In this document: piece after piece, positions 25,401-37,400 of the stretch
Layout: each line of letters opens with the position of its first letter
How positions within the stretch are numbered: the stretch's first letter is position 1
NCBI GenBank assembly: GCA_008828725.1
Contig: MEHQ01002721.1
Coordinates: forward strand, 1 to 64,000
Source: Saccharina japonica
Lineage: Eukaryota > Sar > Phaeophyceae > Laminariales > Laminariaceae
Reading direction: 5' to 3'
DNA: 64,000 bases
The notes under the pieces: generated by a model
The model's database searches: none
What the model was told of the DNA's origin: nothing
What the model saw: only the letters and a program-made list of their open reading frames with translations
Program-made: the position numbers and the translations under genes

Positions 25401-28400
25401 GATTCTCTCAACGTGGCGGTGGCATGGTGCACACCGCGTTCGAGCCCGCTTTCTGAAACGCTGTTTTTTTTTGTTGAAACTGTACGCGGTGGCCTTGACG
25501 ATAAAGTGTGGACTCCGTTCAACCCCAGCGCTCCCAGCGCCTTCACCGGGAAACCCCAGACATCACCAAAGGATTTGAGGAATACGCGTGTGATCAGTTT
25601 CCTTACTTTGTTCGACGCATTGGTGGTACTACCCCTCCCCCAAGTGGAAACTCCAGACGTCACCAAAGGTGTTGAGGAATACGCGTGTGATCAGTTACTC
25701 TACTTTTTTCGACGCATTGGTGGTACTACCCCTACCTCAGTTTCAGTCGACCGATGTTTGGCCTTGCAGAATGGCGAGGTTTCGCTCCATATTTCAGGCA
25801 AAGAGAAAATCGCGGCAATTTCGATAACTTGTCGGTTACATCCCTTCCGTGAGACACGCTCGTTCAGATGTCTTCACTGCACGTTGATCTAGAGCGTGTG
25901 TGTGTGATGGGCGAAACGAGGCGGGGAAGCCGCCAATGCTACAGGCGTGTTGCGCGTACGCAAGTGTGGCATGTCCGCAAACACCACACCCCACCAGCAT
26001 CGTAAGCGGTTCTATCGTATTTGTAAGAAGTACCGTCACGGCTACCACTGCAGTTATCGCTTTTGTCTCTCGGAAATTGCCGCACGGTGGTGAACGTTTG
26101 TCTTCTGGTATGATACTCATGTTTTTTTCGTTTCGAAAACAAAACTCCTTCGCCCCTTTCCAGGCGAACAAGGCGAGGAAGCTGAGCACCATGGTGCCCC
26201 ATCCTGTCAGGATGTCACTGCCCGAGAGAGTCTCCAAAGTAATGCCTCGCCAGGTGGCAGAAGCCACGGCTCCGACGAGCACGATCCAGTCAGAAACCGT
26301 GAGTTTGGCGTTAGGTGCTCAAGTCAACATGCTTTGCGCCCCATAGTGTTTCCGAAGCGGATTCAGCATTGGGCGCCTTTTGAACACACAACTTGCCCCC
26401 GCGTGCTGCCAAGACGTCAGCTCTGACGATAGATTACACGGTGTGAAGAGCTTCACGCAAGGAGTCACGAGTGTAAAGACCTGTTCACGCGTTATCATGA
26501 AGACGGCGTGGCGCACGTGGGGAAGCCGGGATGTTCTCTGATACCGTACCAAGAAGAGGCTCCGTCCGGGTACACGAGGACGTCCCGCACTCACCCCTGT
26601 TCCCAGATAGAACCCCACCTGAAACCACGCCCCGTATACCAGTTCTTGGGCCGCGGTATTTAGATAGTCATAGCAGTTAGCTTCGAAATAGTGTCTGGTC
26701 TCGTGCGTGAATACCCCGTGGGTTGCATTTTCTTGCTTTGTCTCGACGCCAAACTTGTTATCGGTGTGCCGCGTGAAACGCTGAGGTGATTCCTCGCTCT
26801 CCTCAGTGCGAGCTTCGACCGGGGGATCGCTTGATTTCATAGAGTAGCGATGGGGCGGTTGGTGTAATTTTCACGGACTGTGAGTGCGGTGCTCCGCACA
26901 TCCCTTGGTACTTGAAAAGCGCACCAACCCCCCAGAAATGGCGTTGATACTCCTGGTGCTCCCTCGGCTGCACCGAACGTCTCGCCTTCCCCCCGTTTCC
27001 CGCCCCACTTTGTCCTGCCCCAACCCTACCGCTTTGTTGTCGTGAATATAATTCCGTTTGTTCGGCCAGACCTCACCCGCCATGTTGAAGAGAGCCTGGT
27101 CGAGCAAGAGGCTGCTGGAGTCGTTCCACGTGTGCCCTCTGCTGTTTCGGGAGAAAATGGAGACCGCCGGTGGGGTCACCCCGGGCGACTCACGCAGCAA
27201 GCGTCCAGTGTACCGGTACATCTTCTCTTGCCCCGGCCAGGCGCAGGCCCTGGTACGTCGTCTGTGTCCGTTTGTCTTGCATAACAATGTTAACAGAGTA
27301 TGGGTTGCGGTGTGGTCTATTGGTTCCTCATGGCTTCTTTATTTGGTGTAAGCAGACATGTAGAGTGTACCAGGCATGGTTCTGTGTTTAAGTTTTGTTA
27401 TAAGTTTTCATGATTCACGAGCGCCTTGGCATGGGCTGGAAACCCACTACCTACACACCCGAGCCCTACCTGGCTGCTGTGGTTTGTTCACCGCCGCCTC
27501 TGGCTTTGCTGCGCCTCTCAAACACGGGTCTAAGGAGATCAGCGGCTGAAAGAAAAAAAGGCTAGCATGGAACGATAGGCGATTTGCTGCCCGTGTACGA
27601 GTCCGTACACGTTCGGCGCGTCCCCTGACTTGTCTCCCCTTGGCCACTAACAAAAGCGGTGGTCGTTGCGGGTGGTGCGTGGACGACAGGTCAATGCCAT
27701 CTCCGGGGTCTGCTACGTCAATATGCGTGCGCAGGAAAATGGGAAGGTAAGAAACCCTTCTGGAATAATTGACTCCATCGAGGTGGAAAAAGCAGCGTGT
27801 GAGAGTGTGTCCCGTTTGGTACCCGTTCATGGCGCTCCAATGTATATGTATATATGTATATATACAAGGTTCCCCTTCGCGATGTCGGTCACTTGAAATC
27901 CCGGGGGTGTCGCAAGGTGAAAATAGATCGCACATGCTTCATAGTTTTATTTTTAGAGCAAACCTGTGGCATAGACTGTAAAAGTAGTAGCGACGGCCAT
28001 TCCTGACGAAACAACTGTCACGAGATGATATCGTATCTGAGGTACAGTGGGCTCCCGGTGTTAATAAACTTCAGTTTGGTGTCCAGGCTCAACGACTTGT
28101 TTTGTTTCTGAAGTGGATCTTACTATTTTTGTAGGATTTAATGTCGATCCCACAGTGGTACTGCAGTTGTCACGGCTGTTCTGCGCTGTACAGCTGAGTA
28201 TACAGAAGATAGTTATGACAGAGCTGTTGCCCGAAGAGTCCCGCCCCGGTCCTAGATAAGAGTATTCACTCGTACGTAATACCTTTTGGGCGGGTACCAC
28301 CCTGGTACGCGTATAGCAGCCGAGTATTCGTCTAAGGGTGCCCGTCGAACAGCTGGATATCCGGGTGCCCTGGGCCCAAATTCTCGGCGAGTATGAAGTG

Positions 28401-31400
28401 TTAACCATACCCGTGACGGGTAATAGCGGTTTTGTTGTTTTTAATCGTTGCTGTAAAGCGTGGGTGATATTAAAATCAGAGGCAGAATATTCTCGGAAGA
28501 ATGAGAGAATGTGAGTTTTGTACGTACGTAAGAAGTTTAGTCAATCATATGAATGCAGAAATACATGGTAGTATGAATCGTAGCCCGTGATATACAGCTG
28601 GTCCAGTTCGTAGTTGTGACCTGCACGTGATAGCGCAGTGCAGCAGAGTCAGAGCTACAGACCCAACGTGTGATACAGACTCGTTTTGAGTTCCCAGTAT
28701 GTCCGAGGAGAGCAAGTCGCCAGAGGCTGAGGTTATTCTGGTTGCTGCTGCGCACGACGTTCAGGCGGCTTTGGCTGCTGCGCAAACCCGGGCAGAAGAA
28801 AATGCGCATGCCGCTGTAGCTGCAGTGCAATCACAGGTGGACGCACGCCGTGCTGAGGATACGAATGCTGTGCAGGCCGGAATCGCATACATCAAACACA
28901 CACGCATGCATAATGAAAGACAGAACACAGCAAAGCAGTACTCGTTGTTCGTAGCTGTCACAAATAGATCTGCTGGATTCCTCCTGCTACTCGTAGCTGT
29001 TTAACTACGGGTCAGGCGCACGCATACAGGATACAACAACAACAGCCGCCACAAACGCAACAATCTGAACAGCGGCTGGCTGCTGCGTGTTCTGCAGCTT
29101 TTTCTGCTGTACTGCTGTGCTGTTCGATAAGGGGCGCCTTGCCTGCTTTGTAGTGTGTAGTCTAGACTAGACACCAGTTCCCGTAAAGTACAGCAGCAGT
29201 AGTACTCCTACTGTACCAAAGTACTTGTAATCGTACGTATGTAGATCGGCCTATCGCTCGTAGATAAGAGAGAGCTACTGCAGATATGATATGCGTACTG
29301 CTGTACATATACACGTACTCGTAGATCTGTGCATGTATGTATGTGTACTCTACGTAGATTCCAAAATAATATTGGAACCAAATTACAACTTTACATAAAT
29401 GATGCGCGTGTAATGTTTGAAGCGTCTCGTACAACTGCTATTGCTGTACACAACCCATAGAGAGCAGACGCATGCAACAATGTATTAACTACTACTGATG
29501 CATGGCGCTAGATGTGTGCCTTGTTCCATGTGGGTGCGGTCCTTGCTGTCTCGTGCGTGGTGCGTGCTGTGTGCGTTCCGTTCATGCGGCGTGTCAAAAA
29601 TGAACCATCTAAATTCACACGGATAAACAAAAGTCGTACGGCAGGTTTTTCATGTAGCTGCAAGGCGGTGTCAAGTCGGAACGTCTCCCCTGAGTTATTT
29701 GCCAGATTTCGCGACTTCGAAGGCCCAGAGCACGCGCCATGGGCTTCGACCGGGACCCGCACTTGCGCTGTGGTGTACACGCGGGGCCCCTGCGTGCCCC
29801 GCAGCCGACAGCGCGAGAAAAGACCCGCGGCCGGAGATGAAAAGTGAAACTATTCCGGGAAAATGTCCATCTGGTACCTATACATATATATATATATGTA
29901 TCGGATTATTCGAAACGTGCCCGTTTGCGGATGATACGCGCCACTGGCTGCTTGACTTGGAAACGACCTCACGCTATGTAGAAGGTCGCCTACGCCGTTG
30001 ATGGTTGGGCATGTCCCTTTCAAGCCGGCTTGGGTGGAAAGAGATCGTTGCCAACCCGCACAAAGACGAGATGTTTACAGTAGTAGTTTTAAATATTACC
30101 GTTTACACAACGGTAGAGGGGGAAGCGCCTAGGTACGGGGCACGAGAGGGGGAAAGGCCGGTGCGATGGTTCTTGCGTTTTCGTTCAGCGAGAAGGTTTT
30201 ATTTAGGATCCGTGGAACAAGCAAACGAGCTCGCCTACCTCAAGCGAGCGAAACTCTCAACAGTAAGTCGTTCACTCTACAAGCGGCGTCCAAATGAGCA
30301 CGCCAACGCAAAACATATTCCCACTCCCCGCCTCGTAATCCCCTTGTTCTCGTTCCCACACGCGTGACCCGTGACAGGGCGTTATCCAGCGGTCGTACAA
30401 CGCATTCGCCGTGAGAGTGCAAGACGCTCACGCACCCTACACCGGCGAGGGGAGCATGGAACGAAGTGGAGCAGGAGCGCGCGCGCGTAAGCTGTTCCCC
30501 GCTGGGCAGAAGCCGGAGGGGGCGCTGTGCATCGAGATTCGAATCAAGCTACACCACGACGGGACCATGAGCAAGCTGCTCGAGAACCTCGCGAATGTGC
30601 GTTGCTTTGTATGTTCGAAGCTCTTGTCACGGCGGCGAGAGTTCGAAGGTTTCATGTGCATGAGGTGTCGGGAGCTTCTCATACCGCGTTTGGGGACTGT
30701 ATGTGTGTGGTATTGGTTTGTTTTTTGTGGTACTCTCGTCGTAACGTAGTAGGTCGACTTCGCACGAGGTGAGTAACATTGACGGTTGGCTGGTTTCATT
30801 GAAACGAAAATGGTCACAGGGTTGTTTCATCGGCAGGACACCAAACGGCAGCCAGCCATGGCAATCACAGACGTTCTTGGCGACAACCCGGACGGATGTT
30901 GTAGAATTTTCGCTGCAGTCACACGCTGCGCTGTTTCTGTCGAAATTGGAGTCTAGAGTCGTTCCCTCAAATACCTGTTGCTAGGTTATACCTGGTATTC
31001 AGCTTAATGGCCCTCAGCAGCAGAGCTTCTGTGGCAACTGTATGTGAGAGTCTCCGCTCTCTTGCTCGCTGTTCATACCCAAAACATCAGCTGTCATTGT
31101 ATTAAACGTTTTCATCTCTAACCTACGCCCCGTTGACAACATAATGTACTCTGCCTTCGCGCGGCGTTGCACAGGACACCGACAACCCTGCTGTCCAGCT
31201 GCAAGGCCCTTTCGTCATTCAAAAGCTCGTCCCGCCCCCCGCCCACCGCAACGTCGTCATGATTGCCGCCGGCACTGGCGTTAACCCAAGTACGTGCCCT
31301 CACATGCCACACAAACGTCCATCATTGCTTCGTCAAAACCACCCCGCCCATTGCAGCGTTCGAACACCAACCCTAGCCTGAGGTTGCTACGTTGCCCTCG

Positions 31401-34400
31401 CTTTAGAGCTACCGCTAATAATAAGTCTCTTCCCATCGCGAAGCGCACATGCTTTGTTCAGTATACGTTTGTGGTTGGTGTGACGTTTGAGGCAGACAGA
31501 AGGGGGGCATAGCTTTCGGTGCTGTATAAGCGCATGTCATTAATTGTTACCAGTAACTTCCAGAGTACGTGGCTAGTACTTTGGTTCCAGAGTCTCTCTA
31601 AGTAAGAGATACTAAGGTAGCGTCAATACTGCCACAAACGAACCGACCGTCGACACTTAATTCGCAGCGTACAACGGCAGTGTCTTATGCTCTTGTCTAT
31701 AGTTCCCGGTGTCGCATGTTTGTTTTGTTTCGTTTTTTTTTTACCCTGTGCCTTTGTCGTTGTGCGAAGCCCCTCCCCTCACCCCCCTCCCGTCCTGCCC
31801 GATCAAACCGTTGGATCGATTTTCATTGCATGTTGTAACTTCAACAATGGGGGACAACAGTGGTGCAACAAATCCGAGACTACCTGGCTCTCCCCAGGTG
31901 GGTCTAGAAGTAGTCAGCGGTACGAGTTGTGAACACGTGAGGATAGCATTACCATTATTTATCGTCGGTTTTGCCTTCGTATTTCAGGCATTGCGTCCTG
32001 TTAACCCCTCTCCCCCCCCGTACCCCGACATGCTCCGTCCCGGCATTGTAGGGATGCGAGGGTCTATGATCATATGGCTACGGCCATGCATGAATATGAA
32101 GTACACCCCCGCCCCTTACGAGTTTTTCTTCCTCGACGCTATATTTGACTCCCCCCGTTCTTACATGTGCCGCAGCGTGAAAGGTGTGTATGTATGTACG
32201 ACAATTATCAAGCGAGACGGAACAGTCAAAGCGGGTAGTGTGACAACAACCACGCTTATTATCGATCGTTGTTTTCGGAGAGAGCCCCCGACTACTGCTA
32301 TGCTGGCCCCCTAAACCATGGGGGACAGCTGCTCGATGAATCGTCAAAAATCCCCGCCCACTCTTTTGTTTCTCTTTCTGCGTGCTTTACGTGCCCTCTT
32401 ACGCTTCCCTTTCGACGAAAACAGAGACGACACGCACAGCTCGAGGTCACGGCTGGCGCTGGTTTGGCAGAGCACCAGCGAGGCCGAGCTTTACGGAACC
32501 GACGAGATCACTGAGATGCAGGCGAGAGAGCATGAACGGCAGGCTCTTCTTTATGTTATGTGTCAGCACTTTCATATTTAAACAAACATGTCATAGCGTG
32601 GACACCCCGACCAAACCCTCTTGCTAGACGTTACGCCCTTGAGGCGCCATGCTTACTCTAAGCAACAGGTTGGCTTGTAGTGGTGTGAAATATAGCGTCG
32701 TATGTGCAATTGGGACTGTGCGGGATGAAGTATGTGCAATTGTGCTGTGCTCAAGTTATAAATGAGGCAGATGCTGGATTAGTGGAAATGTGAGGAGGAG
32801 ACGTGCACACTATTGTCAAACAAACTCCCCACTCGACTGTGCTGACGATTTAGCGGCACATGCAGAAATCGGCTCGGCGTTTATACCGTTTGGTTCGCGA
32901 ATATGTCGAGACTTCCACGGACCTATTTTCGGACTGTGGCTTCGTCGACAACACGAGATTGTACCACTGTCGCCCGGCATAAATACCAGGGGCTTTGCGT
33001 CTTGAACAGAGGTGCCGGGCCAATAGCACGGGCCGCGGGTACTGCGGTCGCTGATTCATTTTATTCTGTGTGAGGATACCGCGGTATTGAATACCTCTAA
33101 CCGTTTATCACATCGTTCAATCTGCCCCTTGGCAATACTGCCTGCGTTCATGAACTACGTCTATGCCGTAAGCGAACGTGCTGTGAGTAAATGGACAGTA
33201 GTTGCTGTGCTGTAGACGGGGCGTTACGTCTGAGACATGACGGCTGCACTACGCACATTTGGTAAAAAAAAGGTTATTATCGGGATGACCCTTTCGGAGG
33301 GCATCGGTGCGCTGCGTGTGATCCCCGGGTATCATGAGAACTGACTAAAGTGAATCCAAGCATACCAATAGTATACAACCCGACACACTCAAGATAGCTC
33401 CTGTTTCGGCACGCTCGACCTACAGGGAAGGTACCGTAGAACCGCCGCTTGTCGTCACGTACCCGAACTGACGACCGAAACTGACCATGAGCCACTCGAA
33501 TCAAACTTCATCTGTGTTTAATATTCGAACCAACCCAACCTACTTTGACGGACTGCCGGTTGATCGCAGGCTAAGAGCAATGGCCTGCTAGAAGTGACGG
33601 TTCTCGTCAGCGGGGACAGCCGCAAGCGCAACATCCCTGGGGCTGCGTTTGCCAAAGCGAAACAGAAGCTGATCGCCGGCACGAAGAACATCATCGCTTC
33701 GGTCGGCTCTTCCGCCAGCAGCCCGGTCGTCGCTCTACCCTCTGGAAGGTGTGTGTTTGAGAGAGAGAGCGAGAGAGAGAGACAGAGAGACAGAGAGAGA
33801 CAGAGAGAGAGAGAGATGTGCCGAGGAGGAGAGAGAAAGAGAGGTGCCGAGGAGAGTTTGTTTAGACTATAGATATGTTTGTGTACGCCCACCGAGTCTG
33901 GCGGGAAAGAAAACCGGTACTTTTTTGTTGCGCTTTTTATGCGTTTTGAACAAGACCCGTCTCGCTGCTGAGTGATGGTTACACGTTTTGGGCCGAACTG
34001 TTTATTATGACCGGTTGAGCTTGTCACGTGAGCATCTGCTGGTTTGTGCGATATGTTTAGTAGTAATAGCATGTTTTGTTTGTTTAGGCCTACTGCTGTA
34101 GAGCATAAACAAAAGCTTGTCGGCTTGCGGGAACAAAGTTTTTCGAAGTCACGTGTCAGGTGATATATTTGAGCCCCTCGTGTGAATAACTCGGAAAACA
34201 TGGCGCCACCCCTACCGTGGCGTTGCCTCACAAGGTCGGTCCGTCTTCCCTCATTTCGTTCCGCACCCTCCCTCCCCCACCCCCTCGTCTCGAATTGCAC
34301 AAGGAGGGCCGGTTGTAGTGCTCACGGAAACTAAGCCGGCTGTCGGTGGTGTCGCAATAGGCCTCTTTTTCTGACCCACCGTTTCGGTTATGTTTGACGG

Positions 34401-37400
34401 CGAGAGGTGGCTCTAGATGTTCTGTTTCTGGCTCTATGGCTTTTGTTTTCGCCTACGTATGCATGTATTTATAACCCCGCCCCCCGCTCCGTCTCGAAAG
34501 GGATGCGTGGTCAATGGTCAAATGGCTAAGGCAAGCAACAAAGGAATACGCCCCCCCTCCCCCCCTATTCATCCCTCTGTCTATGCCCTTGACCCGTAAA
34601 TAACAACGTTAAACTGTAACCCCACAGACCACCTAGCGGAAGAGAAACTCCTTGCAAAAGCACCCACAGCGGCGACTGCAAAAGCAATCACAGCGGCGAT
34701 GGCGCCGTTGTCAGCGGGCGAGAACTAGTGCCTCCGCCCATGGAAGCTAGCGTCGTTCAAGACACCAAGACCGCTGAGGGCGGCGAAGATCGTGCCGGGC
34801 GGACCGGCACCCTGCAGCCCAGCCAGGTTAGGTTTCGTCGGAAAAATAGTTTCGTTTCGCGTGCCAGTAGAGCCCAATGCTGCAACAATGGATGACAATG
34901 ACCCCCCCCATTGAAACGCTACAGTAGTAAACCCGATACGTTTGCTGCCCTCGGCGTGAGATTGTGGTTGATCGATACGGTGCCGCGTTACCGTAGAACT
35001 AGCTAGACCTATACCCACCGAGCCCACAGCCATCTCGAGACGGTCTACAAAATCGGCTTGTCTACTCTCTGGGTGGTAGTACAGTGTAGTCGTTTTTCCT
35101 AGATCCAAACAGCGCTGTATAAGCCGAGATCCCCCCCCCACACACACACACACCGCACACTCTCCGAAGGGTTGAGATGAGCGAGCGCCCGAGCCCGAGC
35201 CCGTGGGGTTGGGTTTGTCGTAGACCTCTTCTGGTTGCCGAAACTGGGCACGGCACTGGACCTTGGCCTGGGGTTTTACACGATTCGCTGACTCGTCCCG
35301 CGGTAGGGGTCGCAGGTTTTTGCTCATTTTCGTTCGATCGGTTGAGATATTCATTGAAGTGGGTAAGTACCGATTGATATGATAATTCTACAGCAGTAGT
35401 ATGTATCAGGTACCTGATCTATTGTTTTACGACTAGCGTATATATATATATATATCTTGGGCGGGCTTGCGCGAACAAAACTTATTCAAAGTCATATTTC
35501 GGACGCGATATGTTAAACTCTCCTCGTGCAGGGAGCTAAGAAAACAATAAGGCGCCACCCCTACAAGGGCATTGCTTCAATATCGGCTTCAGTTTGTTTG
35601 CACGATACATCAGTCGCGCAAATCGCGTCGCGAAGCTCAAGAGGACCAGCCGGCAAAGACTGGCGTGTATTTCCTTCCCTGCTGTTCCTTCTTTGGCCCT
35701 TGAATATGTGTACCCGCATACAGTCAACGCCATTCTCCCGCCTTGGGCGGGGCCTGTCTTGTTCTAGGCTTGAAAAGGATGAAGGCCTAGAGGCAACACA
35801 AGCCCCCCCAGTCCATCTCGAATGAGCCACCTCTATCCCTGTGAAGCGCCACTACAGCAATGCATATGATACCTAGTGTATTGTTACGGCCAGAGGAAAT
35901 GAATGTTGTTGTTGTTGTTGTTGTTGTTGTCTTCACATTAAAAACCGTGCCGGTCTCTCTATCCAGTACCTCCATCCAGTACCTCCATCTGTTCGTACTA
36001 ATCCAACACTTGACACGGTCGATTCCCGTGGTCACAGGCTAACTTACCCAAAAAAGGTATACTTGAATAAAAGTGGAACCCGAAGGGTCCGGAAAGCGAT
36101 CAAAGCCAGTCAAAAACAGATAGTCTGGAGCCCTCCGCTCCCCTCTACACGCTATGTGAAGGTAAAAATAAAACTGGAAAAGTCAACATCACCAATCGGG
36201 GGTATACGCCTCCTGATTCTATCTTGGTGCCCCTATAATGCCGGGGTGTTCAATGAATATTCGCGTGTAATTTACATCTTTTTAGAATTCGTGTACCTGG
36301 AATATACAGCAGAAAGTCACCGAATCTGTCAGTTTTCGGCTACGGGCCTTCACGCCGCAAGCTCTTGCATCGCGTGCTGTGTTAGAGGTCGTTGTATACT
36401 ACCGCTGTCTGTCTACCTGTCTGTCTCTGTTCTACTGACGACTACTAAAGTAGTACCATACGTATTGTGCGTGGTCTGTAGGGCTGACATTCCGGCTGCC
36501 AGTCACTCCTTGCGGGCTCAGTTCCTGTCGCTCGCCGCCCTTTGGGTTTTCTGTTCAGCCTCCCGCCGTTTGCATGGCGCGATATGCCTTCTCGTATTGT
36601 CATTGCTGCTCTCCGAGTCGAGCTACCCTTCCGCATGTTTCGAGCTCAGACACCACAGCAATGTTGGCCCCTCGACCGTGGTCACCCCCGACACAGCCTT
36701 GCCGGCCTACAGTACTCATGCGGTATATATATGTATATATATGTAATATATATATATCTATGCGGTCGCCCCGAGACTTGCCTCTCCACACTCGACACGC
36801 CCTTATGCACGCAACCATGCCAGGATCTACGAGGGCATGACGCAAGCACGAGCGGCACTGAAGAAGAAGCCCCTAGATTCGGGCCTACGCCCAGCAGGCT
36901 GTCGATGCGGCAGTTGACGGAGTCACACCACCCAAGCCGGGAGCACCTTCGGCCCACGGGAACGCATCTGGCCAACTCAATGACATCCGTGGTAGGACAA
37001 CTCCGCAGTTGAACATATGTTTGCTGCGCCGAATAAAACATCGTGTCGCCGATGCCTGCCCTCTATGTTTCTTGTGCATCTCATTCCATCCCATCCCATC
37101 CCATCCCATCCCATCCCATCCCATCCCATCCCATCCCATCCCATCCCATCCCATCCCATCCCATCCCATCCCATCCCACCCCATCCCATCCCACCCCATC
37201 CCATCCCACCACATTCCATCCCATATCACCCCATCCCATCGCATCCCATCCCACCCCATGTGTACCTATCTTGTTTTTGAAGGTCTCTGACTGCGTGGGA
37301 AGTCGAGCCCGTGGCAAGGTGAACAGGGATATTCTCGACAAGGTGTTTGGCCCTGCCCTCTTGAAGATTTTGGAGGCGTACGGCGAGCAACAAGCGACGA

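Larger units (their letters stand above)
30597..36823 (+). other. Introns 18-23 of the fusion gene
   Basis: Introns: 30597-31174, 31290-31860, 31898-32424, 32522-33569 (GC donor GCGAGA), 33749-34627 and 34827-36823. Contents include a family A copy at 32028-32108, a GA-rich microsatellite at 33755-33842, a family B copy at 34483-34560, hairpin-type repeats at 34125-34225 and 35460-35575, a TTG run near 35906-35930, and TA-rich runs near 35440 and 36723-36760. No separate gene is supportable. Confidence 0.6.

Noticed and set aside
25836..26282. Minus-strand open frame over exon 15 with a hydrophobic, membrane-protein look
   Set aside because: The plus-strand reading has matching splice sites and phase with the fusion gene. 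The antisense frame has neither splice context nor a recognisable family.
33518..34300. Minus-strand open frame with a Leu/Ser run across exon 22 and intron 22
   Set aside because: The Leu/Ser run comes from the GA microsatellite and the rest is antisense to the reductase exon.
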